From NCBI GenBank assembly GCA_963693305.1, contig OY855906.1:2348501-2412500 (forward strand): a stretch of DNA of 64,000 bases, in the 5' to 3' direction. This document shows, piece after piece, positions 1-10,034 of this stretch. Both the position numbers and the translations under genes were made by a program. Position 1 is the stretch's first letter, and every line of letters starts with the position of its first letter. This DNA comes from Meandrina meandrites (taxonomy: Eukaryota > Cnidaria > Anthozoa > Scleractinia > Meandrinidae). Under the pieces are notes generated by a model, which was not told the origin of the DNA, did not search any database, and worked only from the letters and a program-made list of their open reading frames with translations.

Positions 1-878
1 TGCGCGCACGGGCAAATGGGGAAACATTTGTCTCCGCAACAATGTGTCTGCAACATTGCGTCCTCGTTTGCCACCACCTTAAAAATTAGTTGCCAAACTA
101 CTTTATCACACTTTACCAAGAGATATAGTGAATGTTGAAGACCACTAGATGCCACCTTGGATTAAAGAAACCTTTCACATAGTATATGGTATCCTCTTTG
201 TGACATGTGCACATTTTGCAGGCCCATCTTTCATCGGATTTGACAACTTTGTCTGCCGAGTGAGCTCGTTTAAATTTAAAATCAGTGAGGGGATTAATCA
301 AAGCGTGGAAAGTGATCGAGGTGTAAAAAAATTTTTGTCATTTGAAAAAAAAGGCGACCAATTTTTTGGAATTGGGTACCACTTTAAAATATTTAGAAGC
401 CAAGTGGCTACCTGGAAAAAAGGTTAATTTCACGCACCGCATTTACCTCAATTAAAACTTCATAAGATTCAGGACCCTCAACCTTAATATATTGAAAATT
501 AGGTTTGCCAGTAATACTGAATTTTTCTGAAAATAATTGTAATACAATTTTAATATTAAATTACCGCAATACTTGAGGACGTACGATTGTGAGCTCTCTG
601 ATGCAAAACACACTTTTTGCAAAGTATCTCTTGATTCCAGCCTTCTAACCTTGGTAGGAATCTGCAGAACATATCAAAAAATACAGGAAAATTACAAACT
701 GACACATGTATGTAAATGTAAGCTTACTTTCCGTTATTTTTTACCCTTAACAAGAGCAGTCTAATGATGGAATGGTTGGCTGATTAGTCCCAATAATAAG
801 ATTTTGACGAATCCACTGTAAGTTTCATATTGTAAGCTTATAGTGATGAAAACAGCTTTAGATGATACCTTAGGGCCG
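1..878. other. No gene recognised; AT-rich non-coding DNA
   Basis: Only short open frames without recognisable domains or convincing splice borders are present. The sequence is AT-rich with scattered A and T runs. I see nothing here that supports a gene. Its right edge is the outer terminal repeat of the composite element beginning at 879. Confidence 0.5.
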
Positions 879-1071
879 ATTCGCACTAGCGGACAAGTTT
901 TAAATGTCATAACATTTTTGACAAAAACAAAATTGTCGCGAGAGACATTTTGAAGAAACAAAAGGTGTAATTATTAGTACAATAGCTCTGCACATGCTTC
1001 TGGCATCCTTGTACATTTCTCGGCACGGTCGTCTTGTGCAAACATCAAATAATCAGGCAGGTCCACGTGGT

Positions 1072-4000
1072 GGAAAATTTTAAGAGGAAGTTTCCAGAAA
1101 AATCAGACAAAAATGATTTTTTGCGGCAAGGCTAAAAAACAGGGATTTCGCTCATCTTCTGCATGTAGATAGTCCTTAGTAAAACTAAAACCGTTACGTT
1201 GTTTTTTCCTTCAAATATTTTTATTTTTCTGAGAAAAAAGAAATTTTCGATTTCGTGTCTAGACTCGATTCAGAGGGTCCAAATTGGGCTGAAAATCGAC
1301 CATTTTCATTCCATTCACATGCCAAAACGATCAAGCGCAGAAAAAAATAAAGACAACCGGTTTATTGCTTGACTCTTCCTTGTCCAAAGAAGCATAGTTT
1401 CAAGAGTTTTGGTTTAATCTAATTATTTAACGGTAAACGAAACCAGACTATTCTCACGCGCCCTGAAAGTCGGTCGGTCAAAAGAATCGTCATTTTCACC
1501 ATGTGCCATATCTCGGATATCCTTGAGATATAGGTATTTATATTGTAGAAGGATGATACTTTCAAAATATACAAAGTTTGGTTTGGGCCAATGATTAAGC
1601 ACTTGTCAAAAAATTATTCAAAATCGTACAAAAACGGCACTAAATCAAGCCAGCCTTCGAATGCGTGACCAAAAGTATTACCACCGTATTTGTTCTTTAA
1701 ATCAATTTAATCGCAATACTAGCTATATTTAGGCATGAATCAAAATAAATATGTTCACCTTTGCTCGATTATGATGTCCTGACCGTTGCAATACGTTTCT
1801 TTCCTGTCATTTCTTCAGTGGCTTCACGTTCAGTTCGCATGCCGCTCGGTCGAATCCGTCTTGCGACTGGTGAATTTGAAGCAACCACTGCTCTGTTTTT
1901 ATCCTAATATATATCGTCATGATTAACGGGCTCTACTTGTGTTGCTTGATTAAGCCATATTTCAGGTTATAGCCGGCAAAGCGTTTTAAATAAGCCACTT
2001 AGCAGCGCCCGTTGGAAGCCATTATTATTCGAAGTGAAGTAAAAATTTGCATACTTTCGAGACTAGCGTGACAGTTTTTTGATACTTAGCGGGGTGGGGT
2101 GGGGATATGGTCTTAAATTTTTAGCTGAATCGATGGTTTGAAAGTGTTTTCAGATGAATTATCACAAACTCGTATTTACTACGTGATTTGCTTAACTTAT
2201 AAGTTTTGCTTACGCTCAAAATCAAAGAGAGAAAAGCCGTGAAAAAAAGCCTATTAATTACTGGTTGCTCCTACTATGGAAACAAAATTTATATTTATAT
2301 TTCATCTATGTACTGTAATTCTCCAAAGTAAGTAAAATATTTGACCTTGTGTGTGCGAGAATTCACATTTTTTACTTTTAGGAGACGAGACTAATGTAAT
2401 TTGCTAAACTCGATTATAGATTTTTCAATAATTTCTTTTTTCTCACGAACCATTTGTGAATCTCTCTCAATTATCTGTTGAACTGTTAGAAAACTCTTCA
2501 CATGGTCTCGATGCACTTGGTGTACTCATGGAAGTTTCTTGTGCTTTTAAAACGAAAGTTCGCAGTCCTTGTTCTTATGATCGACGGGATTAAAGTAAAC
2601 TAATAACCGAGGTCCCTTTGCTGTCATGTAACAAGGATATAGAAAATAGTAAGTACCTCTGGTCTTTTGCTGGTGTTAATGGCGAGCAGGAACTTATTCT
2701 CCTGAGAGCAGGTATCTTTAACACGCAAAATACGAAAATGTCCTGCGCAGCGTTAATTTAAATGAACACATAAGATTTTGTAATGTGAAACGCTGGAAAG
2801 TTAATTTTTAAAAACTAAACGTTTCGGCAGTGCTGCCTTCATCAGTAGTAGTAAAAAAATGTGACACATTTTTTTACTACTACTGATGAGGGCAGCACTG
2901 CCGAAACGTTTAGTTTTTAAAAATTAACTTTCCAGCGTTTCACATTACAAAATCTTATGTGTCTTTAACACGCAACAGGATGTTAGCGCTTTTACTATCT
3001 GTCCCTTCCATCGATCCGAGCTTGAAACTGGATGGCGAAAAAGTTACTGTACTTGCAAAGTTCCTCACGAGATTGCTTTATATCACAGTAAAAGGAAGAC
3101 TTCTTAAGAAGACATCAAACTTTCTGTTTCTATCCAAAGGATACAGAACCGGGACCGAATGTGTCATCTGTTGCCTTAGCTGAAAAAGGAAACAGAGCCT
3201 TGATCGTTTGTTAAAATAAAAAACCGCAACAACAACAGGAAAAAAATGTCTTTTTTTCTCTCTCTCATTTTGAGCGTAAGCAGAACTTATAAGTTAAGCA
3301 AATCACGTAGTAAATACGAGTTTGTGATAATTCATCTCCAAACACTTTCAAACCATCGATTCAGCTAAAAATTTAAGACCTACCCCCACCCCACCCCCTT
3401 AAGTATAAAAAATGTCACGTTTGTCTCGGAAGTATGCAAATTTAATACTTCACTTTTCGAATAATAATGGCTTCCAACGGGCGCTGCAAAGTGGCTTATT
3501 GAAAACGCTTAACCTGAAATATGGCTTCATCGAGTAACACAAGTAGCACCCGTTAATCATGGCGATACATACTTGGATAAAAACCTAGCTGTGGTTGCTT
3601 CAAATTCACCAGTCGCAAGACGTGTTTGACCGAGCGGCATGCGAACTAAACGGGAAGCCATTGAAGAAATGACAGGAAAGAAACGTATTGCAACGGTCAG
3701 GACATCATAATCGAGCAAAGGTGAACAAATTTATTTTGATTCATGCCTAAATATAGCTAGTATTGCGATTAAATTGATTTAAAGAACAAATACGGTGGTA
3801 ATACTTTTGGTCACGCATTCGGCTGGCTTGATTTAGTGCCGTTTTTGTACGATTTTGAATAATTTTTTGACAAGTGCTCAATCATTGGCCCAAACCAAAC
3901 TTTGTATATTTTGAAAGTATCATCCTTCTACAATATAAATACCTATATCTCAAGGATATCCGAGATATGGCACATGGTGAAAATGACGATTCTTTTGACC

Positions 4001-4398
4001 AACCGACTTTCATGGCCTCTGAGAATAGTCTGGTTTTGTTTACCGTTAAATAATTAGATTAAACCCAAACTCTTGAAACTATGCTTCTTTGGACAAGGAA
4101 GAGTCATGCAATAAGCCAGTTGTATTTAATTTTTTCTGCGCTTGATCGTTTTGATATGCGACTGGAATGAAAATGGTCGATTTTCAGCCCAATTTGGACC
4201 CTCTGAATCGAGTCTAGACGTGAAATCGAAAATTTCTTTTTTCTCAGAAAAATAAAAATATTTGAAGACAAAAACAACATAACGTTTTTAGTTTTACTAA
4301 GGGCTGCCTACATGCAGAAGATGAGCGAACTATTTTATTTTAGCCTTGCCGCACCTTGTTGAATTTTTCTGGAAACTTCCTCTTAAAAAGTTTTGTAT
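1072..4398. repeat. Large foldback: about 1.2-kb inverted arms
   Basis: The segment around 1072-2255 returns in reverse complement at about 3250-4398 with only scattered mismatches and small indels. For example, GATCAAGCGCAG near 1330 matches CTGCGCTTGATC near 4136, and the G-rich run near 2090 matches the C-rich run near 3385. Neither arm has a long open frame. The spacer (2256-3249) carries a second, much smaller palindromic insertion. Foldback transposons and inverted duplications both look like this. Confidence 0.8.
2729..2961. mobile_element. Hairpin insertion with 14-bp direct repeats, Penelope-like
   Basis: The direct repeat TCTTTAACACGCAA occurs at 2715-2728 and 2962-2975, as expected for a target-site duplication. 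The insert is mostly one near-perfect palindrome (arms 2766-2863 and 2865-2962). Each arm carries CTGATGA, a short stem-loop (GGCA/TGCC) and GAAAC, which resembles the core of a hammerhead ribozyme. Penelope-like retroelements are known to carry hammerhead motifs in their terminal repeats. The insert has no coding capacity, and the family assignment is inference. Confidence 0.55.
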
Positions 4399-5044
4399 TT
4401 GAAGCGCGCGTGTACTGATGTTTTTGTGCTCGTGCGGGGAAAATGTCCAAAAAAACTATTTCTTTTCCCCTCCATTTATCGGCGCAAACTGGTTCCCTCT
4501 GCATTCTTTTGTTCCAACCCCAGTATTACCATCCTTCCACGACCTCACCTCAGCACACAAACGTGTTTTGCCGCCTATCGTGGAAAAATTTCGCTTGTTG
4601 TTTTTTAGTACAATCCAGACCAAACACAATAGCCAACCAACAACGTATTGTTATCTGGCATTACGAGGTGCGTTGGAATGCGACTTGTCATGAGTTACCC
4701 TGCCTTGAGGCAGGACATCGACCCCTTTGAAGATTTGTCCGTTTTGACAAAATTTGCCCTTGTCCAACAAGTCGTTCGCACTTGTTTTTGCGATTGTTTG
4801 ACAAAATGTATCGCGCGTGCAACACAGACCAATCATAAGACAACTGCTTCTTTGTTTTGCTGAATTGTTGGACAAGTTCTAGGTCTCAAAAAACGTATTT
4901 GCACTTGTTTTCTGTAATAAGTGACACACAAGTGATGAAATCTACCAATTGTTACAAAATTTGTCCGCTAGTACGAATAGCAAAGCGCGTGAGTGACGTC
5001 ACTAAAATCTAGACCCCCCGCAAGACTCAGACAAACAAATCGGA

Positions 5045-5281
5045 ATGGCAGAAGATTTAAAGTCAGATTTGACTGAATTTAAGCTGTCTTCAAGCGCGAA
5101 AGCGACAATTCTTACAGAAAACGACGGAGTTCCAGGCTGTAAGTTTGAGTGTGAACCTGCAAACTATACGGTTGAGCAATTAAAGTGCTGGTTGAAGTGT
5201 AGGGGTCTTAAACAGGCAGGGAAAAGAGAAGACTTGCTCGGACATGTGAACGACAGACTTCATTTGGATAGAGTCTTTTGA
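5045..5281 (+). CDS. SAP-domain reading frame, transposon-type first exon or fragment
   Basis: This is a 78-residue frame starting at a good ATG. Residues about 40-70 (YTVEQLKCWLKCRGL, then GKREDLL) match the SAP motif, a two-helix DNA-binding fold. In cnidarian genomes such SAP stretches often form the N-terminus of repetitive, transposon-encoded proteins, which I know only as a general pattern. No following exon is recognisable, so this may be a remnant. About 100 bases of its 3' end overlap, in antisense, the tail of the THAP gene on the minus strand. Function beyond likely DNA binding is unknown. Confidence 0.5.
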   Translation: MAEDLKSDLTEFKLSSSAKATILTENDGVPGCKFECEPANYTVEQLKCWLKCRGLKQAGKREDLLGHVNDRLHLDRVF

Positions 5282-6527
5282 AACCACTTCGTAAGACAGT
5301 TTATTCACGATCTTTACACAATCTTTGGTATTTGCTTTCAACTCATTCTTCAGAATAATAGTTTCGATCTTACTTGACAGTTCGTGTCTGGTGAAGTCAG
5401 TTTGTGTTGCTTTGTTGTTTTCGTCCGAACCAGATACTTGATTATCGGTACACACATCTTCGGTCTCTACATTACTTTTTTCTGCTTTTGACAGGTCCTC
5501 GTTTGAAGCCGAAGGAAGGCATGAGTCGGAATCATCTCTTCTTGCCCGTTTGTTTACCAGCACTCTTGGCTTAGGTGCTTTACGCTTCGGGCAAGACGCT
5601 TTAAGATGGAATCTGCCAGGACTTCGAGTAGTTGTTGGACAAAATTGTGTACCAAAATTATTTACACCTTATTGCAAGCTTTTGTGTTACTGCTTCAAAT
5701 ATCTTATCAAAAGAAATCTTTTCTAACAACACCAAACATCGAAAACCAATCTCGAAGTTCCGCTGAATTCCACTAAATCGCTTAAAAGACGCGAGCTTTT
5801 GCCTATAGCTTGTGAACATTAAATTTCATTTTCTCAGGCTCTGATAAGAAATTGTTGTACCAAAATTATTTACACCTTATTGCAAACTTTTGTGTTACTG
5901 CTTCAAATATCTTATCAAAAGAAATCTTTTCTAACAACACCAAACACCGAAAACAAATTTTGAAATTTCACTGAATTCCACTGAATCGCTTAAAGACGAT
6001 TTTACAAAATGGCTGCACGTGAGAATTTCCCTATAGCTTGGGAACTTTGAAATTCATTTTCTAAGACTCTGATAAGAAATTGTTGTTGGTGTTATCAGTG
6101 ATAATTACTTACATCTTTACCTTTTATTTAGGGTAGAAAATAACGCAATAGGATTTAAATTATTCTGGTACTCGATTTTTGTCCAACGTAAATAAATATT
6201 ACTCGACTTCTTGGTGGATTCCGTTAATTCATGTGCTGTAAAATTCGCTTTCAAGGGGTCGGGAAATTCGCCAGTTGGGCCTCTCTCACCTGGCCAGTGT
6301 AGTGCACAGATGTATGTGTTTCTGTTAATATTATCGACGGTAAAATTTTCACGGCAACAAGCATTAATCCAGCGTTGACAGCGTTCGATTCCTTGTGATG
6401 GTTTCGGAAAGGGTATAAATATTTTCATACCTAATTCCAGCATTTCTTTCAGGGATTTATGCAGTTTTTCTGGATATCTGGCATCAGTAGTACATTTTCC
6501 CCAACAGCAGTGCTTAGTAGTAACCAT
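5180..6527 (-). CDS. THAP zinc-finger protein, two exons, probably transposon-derived
   Basis: Exon 1 runs 6527-6121 (ATG at 6527) and ends at AAAAG|GTAAAG. Exon 2 starts at 5612 after CTGGCAG, and the phases fit (2 to 2). Residues 1 to about 100 form a THAP-type C2CH DNA-binding finger: CCWGKC near the start, FPKPSQ, RWINACCR, and then ICALHWPG with the final Cys and His. Exon 2 gives a basic linker, an acidic/serine stretch, ATQTD, and a helical stretch (HELSSKIETIILKNELKA). That order is usual in THAP proteins of transposon origin. No DDE transposase follows. The frame runs to a stop at 5180, but its last 35 codons are antisense to the SAP frame and do not look natural, so the true end is uncertain. 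Confidence 0.6.
5646..6087. repeat. Two-copy tandem repeat, about 210 bp, inside the THAP intron
   Basis: The block beginning GTACCAAAATTATTTACACC near 5648 returns near 5857 with about 85-90 percent agreement by eye. Both copies end with a CTGATAAGAAATTGTTG-type sequence. It lies within the intron of the THAP gene (5613-6120). The second copy has a small insertion (TTTTACAAAATGGCTGCACG) relative to the first. Confidence 0.8.
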
Positions 6528-6755
6528 ATTGAGCGAAAAGAGGCGGCTAATACACTTTTTTTAGAAAAACTTCGCCCACATTGCCTCTGCCTCTTATCGA
6601 ACACGCTGATGTTTGTCTGAGTCTCGCGGGGGTCCAAAAATATGCAATCTATTTTTAGACCTCACGCGCTTCGCTATTGGCCCTTATACTGCGAAAATAC
6701 TGATACGATATTTACTACAGAGTGAAAAAATATTTCCCCAAGCCATAAGCAAAGG

Positions 6756-7082
6756 AACTGCAGAATACCCCGCCACTTCGAAGCAATACCCCAGAAACAG
6801 CGGCTACCTGGCTACGTGGATTAAAGATTGAGGTATATTCATGGCTACGAAGCTACGTGGCTACGCGGTTACGCGGCTACGTGGCTCATGGATTAAAGAA
6901 CGAGGTATATTCATGGCTACGTGGCTACGCGTCTACGCAGCTACGTGGCTACGCGGCTACGTGGCTACGTAGCTACGCGGCTACGTGGCTACGTAGCTAC
7001 ATGGCTACACGGCTACGGAGGTTGGTAGCTGCGTAGCCACTGTTTTAGAGGTAGCTTTGAAGTGGCGGGGTATTCTGCAGTT
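6756..7082. mobile_element. MITE with 28-bp inverted ends carrying a minisatellite
   Basis: The ends AACTGCAGAATACCCCGCCA (6756) and TGGCGGGGTATTCTGCAGTT (to 7082) belong to a 28-bp inverted repeat with one mismatch. Between about 6838 and 7030 lies a degenerate minisatellite of GGCTACGTGGCTACGCGG units. No transposase and no clear target duplication are visible. Confidence 0.7.
6838..7030 (+). repeat. GGCTACG(T/C)-type minisatellite
   Basis: About two dozen imperfect 6-7 bp units (CTACGT, GGCTACGC, GGCTACGTA) run in the same orientation, interrupted once by a partial duplication of ATTAAAGA-CGAGGTATATTCATGG. It lies wholly inside the MITE at 6756-7082. Confidence 0.85.
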
Positions 7083-7556
7083 AAGCCTAAGTAAAATGCA
7101 TTACTAATCTTAACAACGATTACAAGCTAACTAAGATGAACTAACCTCAAGACAGGCCAACTTTTCAGTATTTTCATGTCACTTCCAGTCTCTTCCAGTC
7201 ACTTTTGCTCACTTTTGCTAAGTCGGTGAAATGATTGAGTCTGCAAGTAGTCAGCGACGGATCACCAATGAGGAGATACGTGTATGTCATTTATGCATAC
7301 ATCATGTGTCCAACTAGAGAGTGGACCATTATGGGAGATGATCGAGTTTCAGGCTTTTCTAAAATTCAACGCCGGCTACACAAGCTAGATGGGAGAAGGA
7401 AGAATAATCCTTGTATCTTTCTTTCGTGCTTCATGCCTGCAATCATTTCCATCCACAGGCGAACCACCGTATGTGTTCGTGGTTAATAATTGTTGACATC
7501 TGTTGACATAAGGTTATGTCGAAATCAATGGCGCGTACATCCTCGGAAACCCAGGG

Positions 7557-8391
7557 CTTTAAAGTGCTACTATGATGAAATTCGCATGTTTTCTTTCGCA
7601 ACCGTTTTAAAATATTAACAAGTACTCTATATGAGAAGCAAAATGCCGTTTACTGTTTTCCAATATCTCTTTTCTTTCCAGAGATATTCAAGTTTTTAAA
7701 ATATGCAAATTAGCAAAGTAGTGACGTCATACACTCAACGAAATACTGATTAAATACTAAGAAAGTGATATCTCAGCCAATTTATATTGAAAGTCTCTGA
7801 TTCTATGCAGTAACACTCTGCTAGTTGTGTTTCACAATATGAACTGGAAAACTTGGTTACCATGACAACATACTAGGTTCCAGATCCCCCCAATGCTTAA
7901 CGCCTTTCTGGCCAATTCTGGCATTCTCCGTTTATATTTGTAAATAATGCTTTACATGCGAGATCTAGCAAGCATATCAATGGATTTGGCAGACGTCTTG
8001 CCTGGGTTTAATTTTTCCGCACTGAAAAATTCTGAAATATTAAAAACAAATTGATGGGGACTGGAAAAGAGTGAGTTGCCATGGTGACATAATTTTATTA
8101 CAGCTGTAGGTGTGTCACCTGAGGAACTATTAGTCTGCCAAGTTTCAGTGGTCTCTGCAGAAAAATGACCGAGATAACTTAATTTTTGTACTTGACAAAA
8201 AATTGGGTTGAGTAGATGATGTCATCAGTTCCCTAATTTGCATATTTTACGATTTTTTTAAGCTTAAATATCTCTGGAACTAAAATAGATATTTGAAAAC
8301 GGTAGACGGCATTTTTAATCTTTCATTAAATACTCTTTGAAACACCTAAAATTGCAAGGGGTGAAAATTTGATCATAGTACCACTTTAAAG
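7557..8391. mobile_element. Non-autonomous element with long imperfect inverted ends
   Basis: CTTTAAAGTGCTACTATGAT at 7557 is mirrored by ATCATAGTACCACTTTAAAG ending at 8391. Further in, AAAATGCCGT...CCAGAGATATT (about 7640-7690) is mirrored by AATATCTCTGGAACT...ACGGCATTTT (about 8265-8315), so the inverted ends extend about 200 bp. There are no coding features. Confidence 0.65.
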
Positions 8392-8564
8392 AAACATAAC
8401 ACAATTACCTCCTATGCAAGCCACCCAAAAATTAATGAATTCTGATAATTATTATTTAAATACTCAACTGATGAAGTTCATCTTGAGATGCTTATCTTTA
8501 AGAAATAATCTTTTATCGAATGAAAGTGATGGAACACACACGTAATTGTTTTTCTCCTATTACA

Positions 8565-9322
8565 TAATTAACAATTAGATTATGAGCTCGAGATTTCTAT
8601 GAGGTGATAGTTGATGAGGCCGCAGGCCGAATCAACTATCACCTCATAGAAATTGAGAGCGAATAATCTAATTGTTTTAGTAGAATTCTGACTGAAATAA
8701 ACGCAAATAATGGTTTCTAGTTATTTTCCTACGCATTATCGAACTTAACGGTTTAACGAAATCGCATGCATTGAATTGTCCTTGGTAAATTTGCAGTTGT
8801 TTACGCGCGTGCACCCGTTTTTCAATAATTTCAAGCTTTTAAAGTCAAAAAACCGCTAATGTCCTTCTTTTAGTCTTCTCGGGAATTTTATTAGCCATTT
8901 ACATTTAAACTTCCTTCCAAAACTTCGGAAAAACGATAAAAACGTCGCATTTTGTGGACGACCTTCGGCAACTGCACACTAATGGCTGATAGTGTTCAAT
9001 AGCTCAGCCAATCACATTGCAGCATTTGCATTAGTGTACAAGTAGAATTCTAGTAGAATTATTGAAAAACGGGTGCACGCGCGTAAACAACTGCAAATTT
9101 ACCAAGGACAATTCAATGCATGCGATTTCGTTAAACCGTTAAGTTCGATAATGCGTAGGAAAATAACTAGAAACCATTATTTGCGTTTATTTCAGTCAGA
9201 ATTCTACTAAAACAATTAGATTATTCGCTCTCAATTTCTATGAGGTGATAGTTGATTCGGCCTGCGGCCTCATCAACTATCACCTCATAGAAATCTCGAG
9301 CTCATAATCTAATTGTTAATTA
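8565..9322. mobile_element. Foldback element with 266-bp near-identical arms
   Basis: Arms 8565-8830 and 9057-9322 are reverse complements with no difference that I can see, around a 226-bp loop. Each outer end contains its own roughly 60-bp hairpin (ATTTCTATGAGGTGATAG ... CTATCACCTCATAGAAAT around a GGCC-rich loop). The left one is at about 8597-8656 and the right one at about 9234-9293. There is no coding capacity. Arm identity suggests recent origin or gene conversion. Confidence 0.85.
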
Positions 9323-10034
9323 GTATACAGCTATTTCGAGAAAGGTTGTCGGAAAAAAAGCATCAAAGTGCACGCGGCAAGACCGAAAGGTGGCATGGGT
9401 ATTCACTGGAAGTTTGCATATTGGCCTAGTTTTGCATATTGGCCAAGTTTGTATTTTTGCACGTGGAAAATTTGTTTTTCCTCTCAGGGGCCAATATCTT
9501 TAGCTTTACTTTTACTGTCGCATCTCTTTGAGTAAGGAAAATCCTTGTTAAGTTCAGAGGGGTTAAACGTACCTTGTTTCTACTTGTCTGATAAAGAAAG
9601 AAGACCTGAAATTCGCGCTTATTTTGTTGTTATATCTCATTAGTATTCAACACGTGCAGTAGATCAATACGTCTACCCATATTACCTTTCGAAACTGGCT
9701 TGTGCAGTTTTGTGCTTTTTTCCGACAACGTTTCTCGAAATAGCTGTATACCACACAAGTGAATAGTGCTTTCCGCGCGCGCTGATTGGTTAGCTCGGAG
9801 GTGATTAGCAAAGTACTATTCACCTCCGAGCAGCCGGAGGGAAACAAAATGGCTTCGCGCGTCGCTTTGGGTACCGAAAGTAATGTTTTGGTCCGCTAGT
9901 TATTCAACTTGTGTGGTATATACTAAAACAATTATTCACCTCAGTGTCGGTGAAAGTGGTGGATATTTACCTCGCCGCTTCGCGTCTCGGTAAATATCCA
10001 CCACTATTCACCTCCACTTCGGTGAATAATTGTT
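9323..10034. mobile_element. Cluster of three abutting inverted-repeat elements
   Basis: First, CAGCTATTTCGAGAAA (about 9328) is mirrored by TTTCTCGAAATAGCTG (about 9733). Second, TACCACACAAGTGAATAG (about 9748) is mirrored by TTATTCAACTTGTGTGGTA (to about 9920), with an inner CTCGGAGGTGA / TCACCTCCGAG pair. Third, CAATTATTCACC (about 9938) is mirrored by GGTGAATAATTG (to 10032), with inner arms GTGGATATTTACC / GGTAAATATCCAC. All look like small MITEs, and the first two overlap at their shared edge. Confidence 0.65.

Larger units (their letters stand above)
879..4979. mobile_element. Composite DNA element bounded by short inverted repeats
   Basis: The left end (879-899) and the right end (4959-4979) are inverted copies of about 21 bp built around the core CACTAGCGGACAA / TTGTCCGCTAGTA. 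No target duplication is obvious, so the exact ends are uncertain. The interior contains the large foldback at 1072-4398 and then about 560 bp of unique sequence. I found no transposase, so if this is one unit it is non-autonomous. It could instead be two unrelated elements that happen to share an end motif. Confidence 0.4.

Noticed and set aside
4393..4875. Several overlapping open frames of 70-95 codons on both strands
   Set aside because: They lack domains, overlap each other in different frames and lie in repeat DNA.
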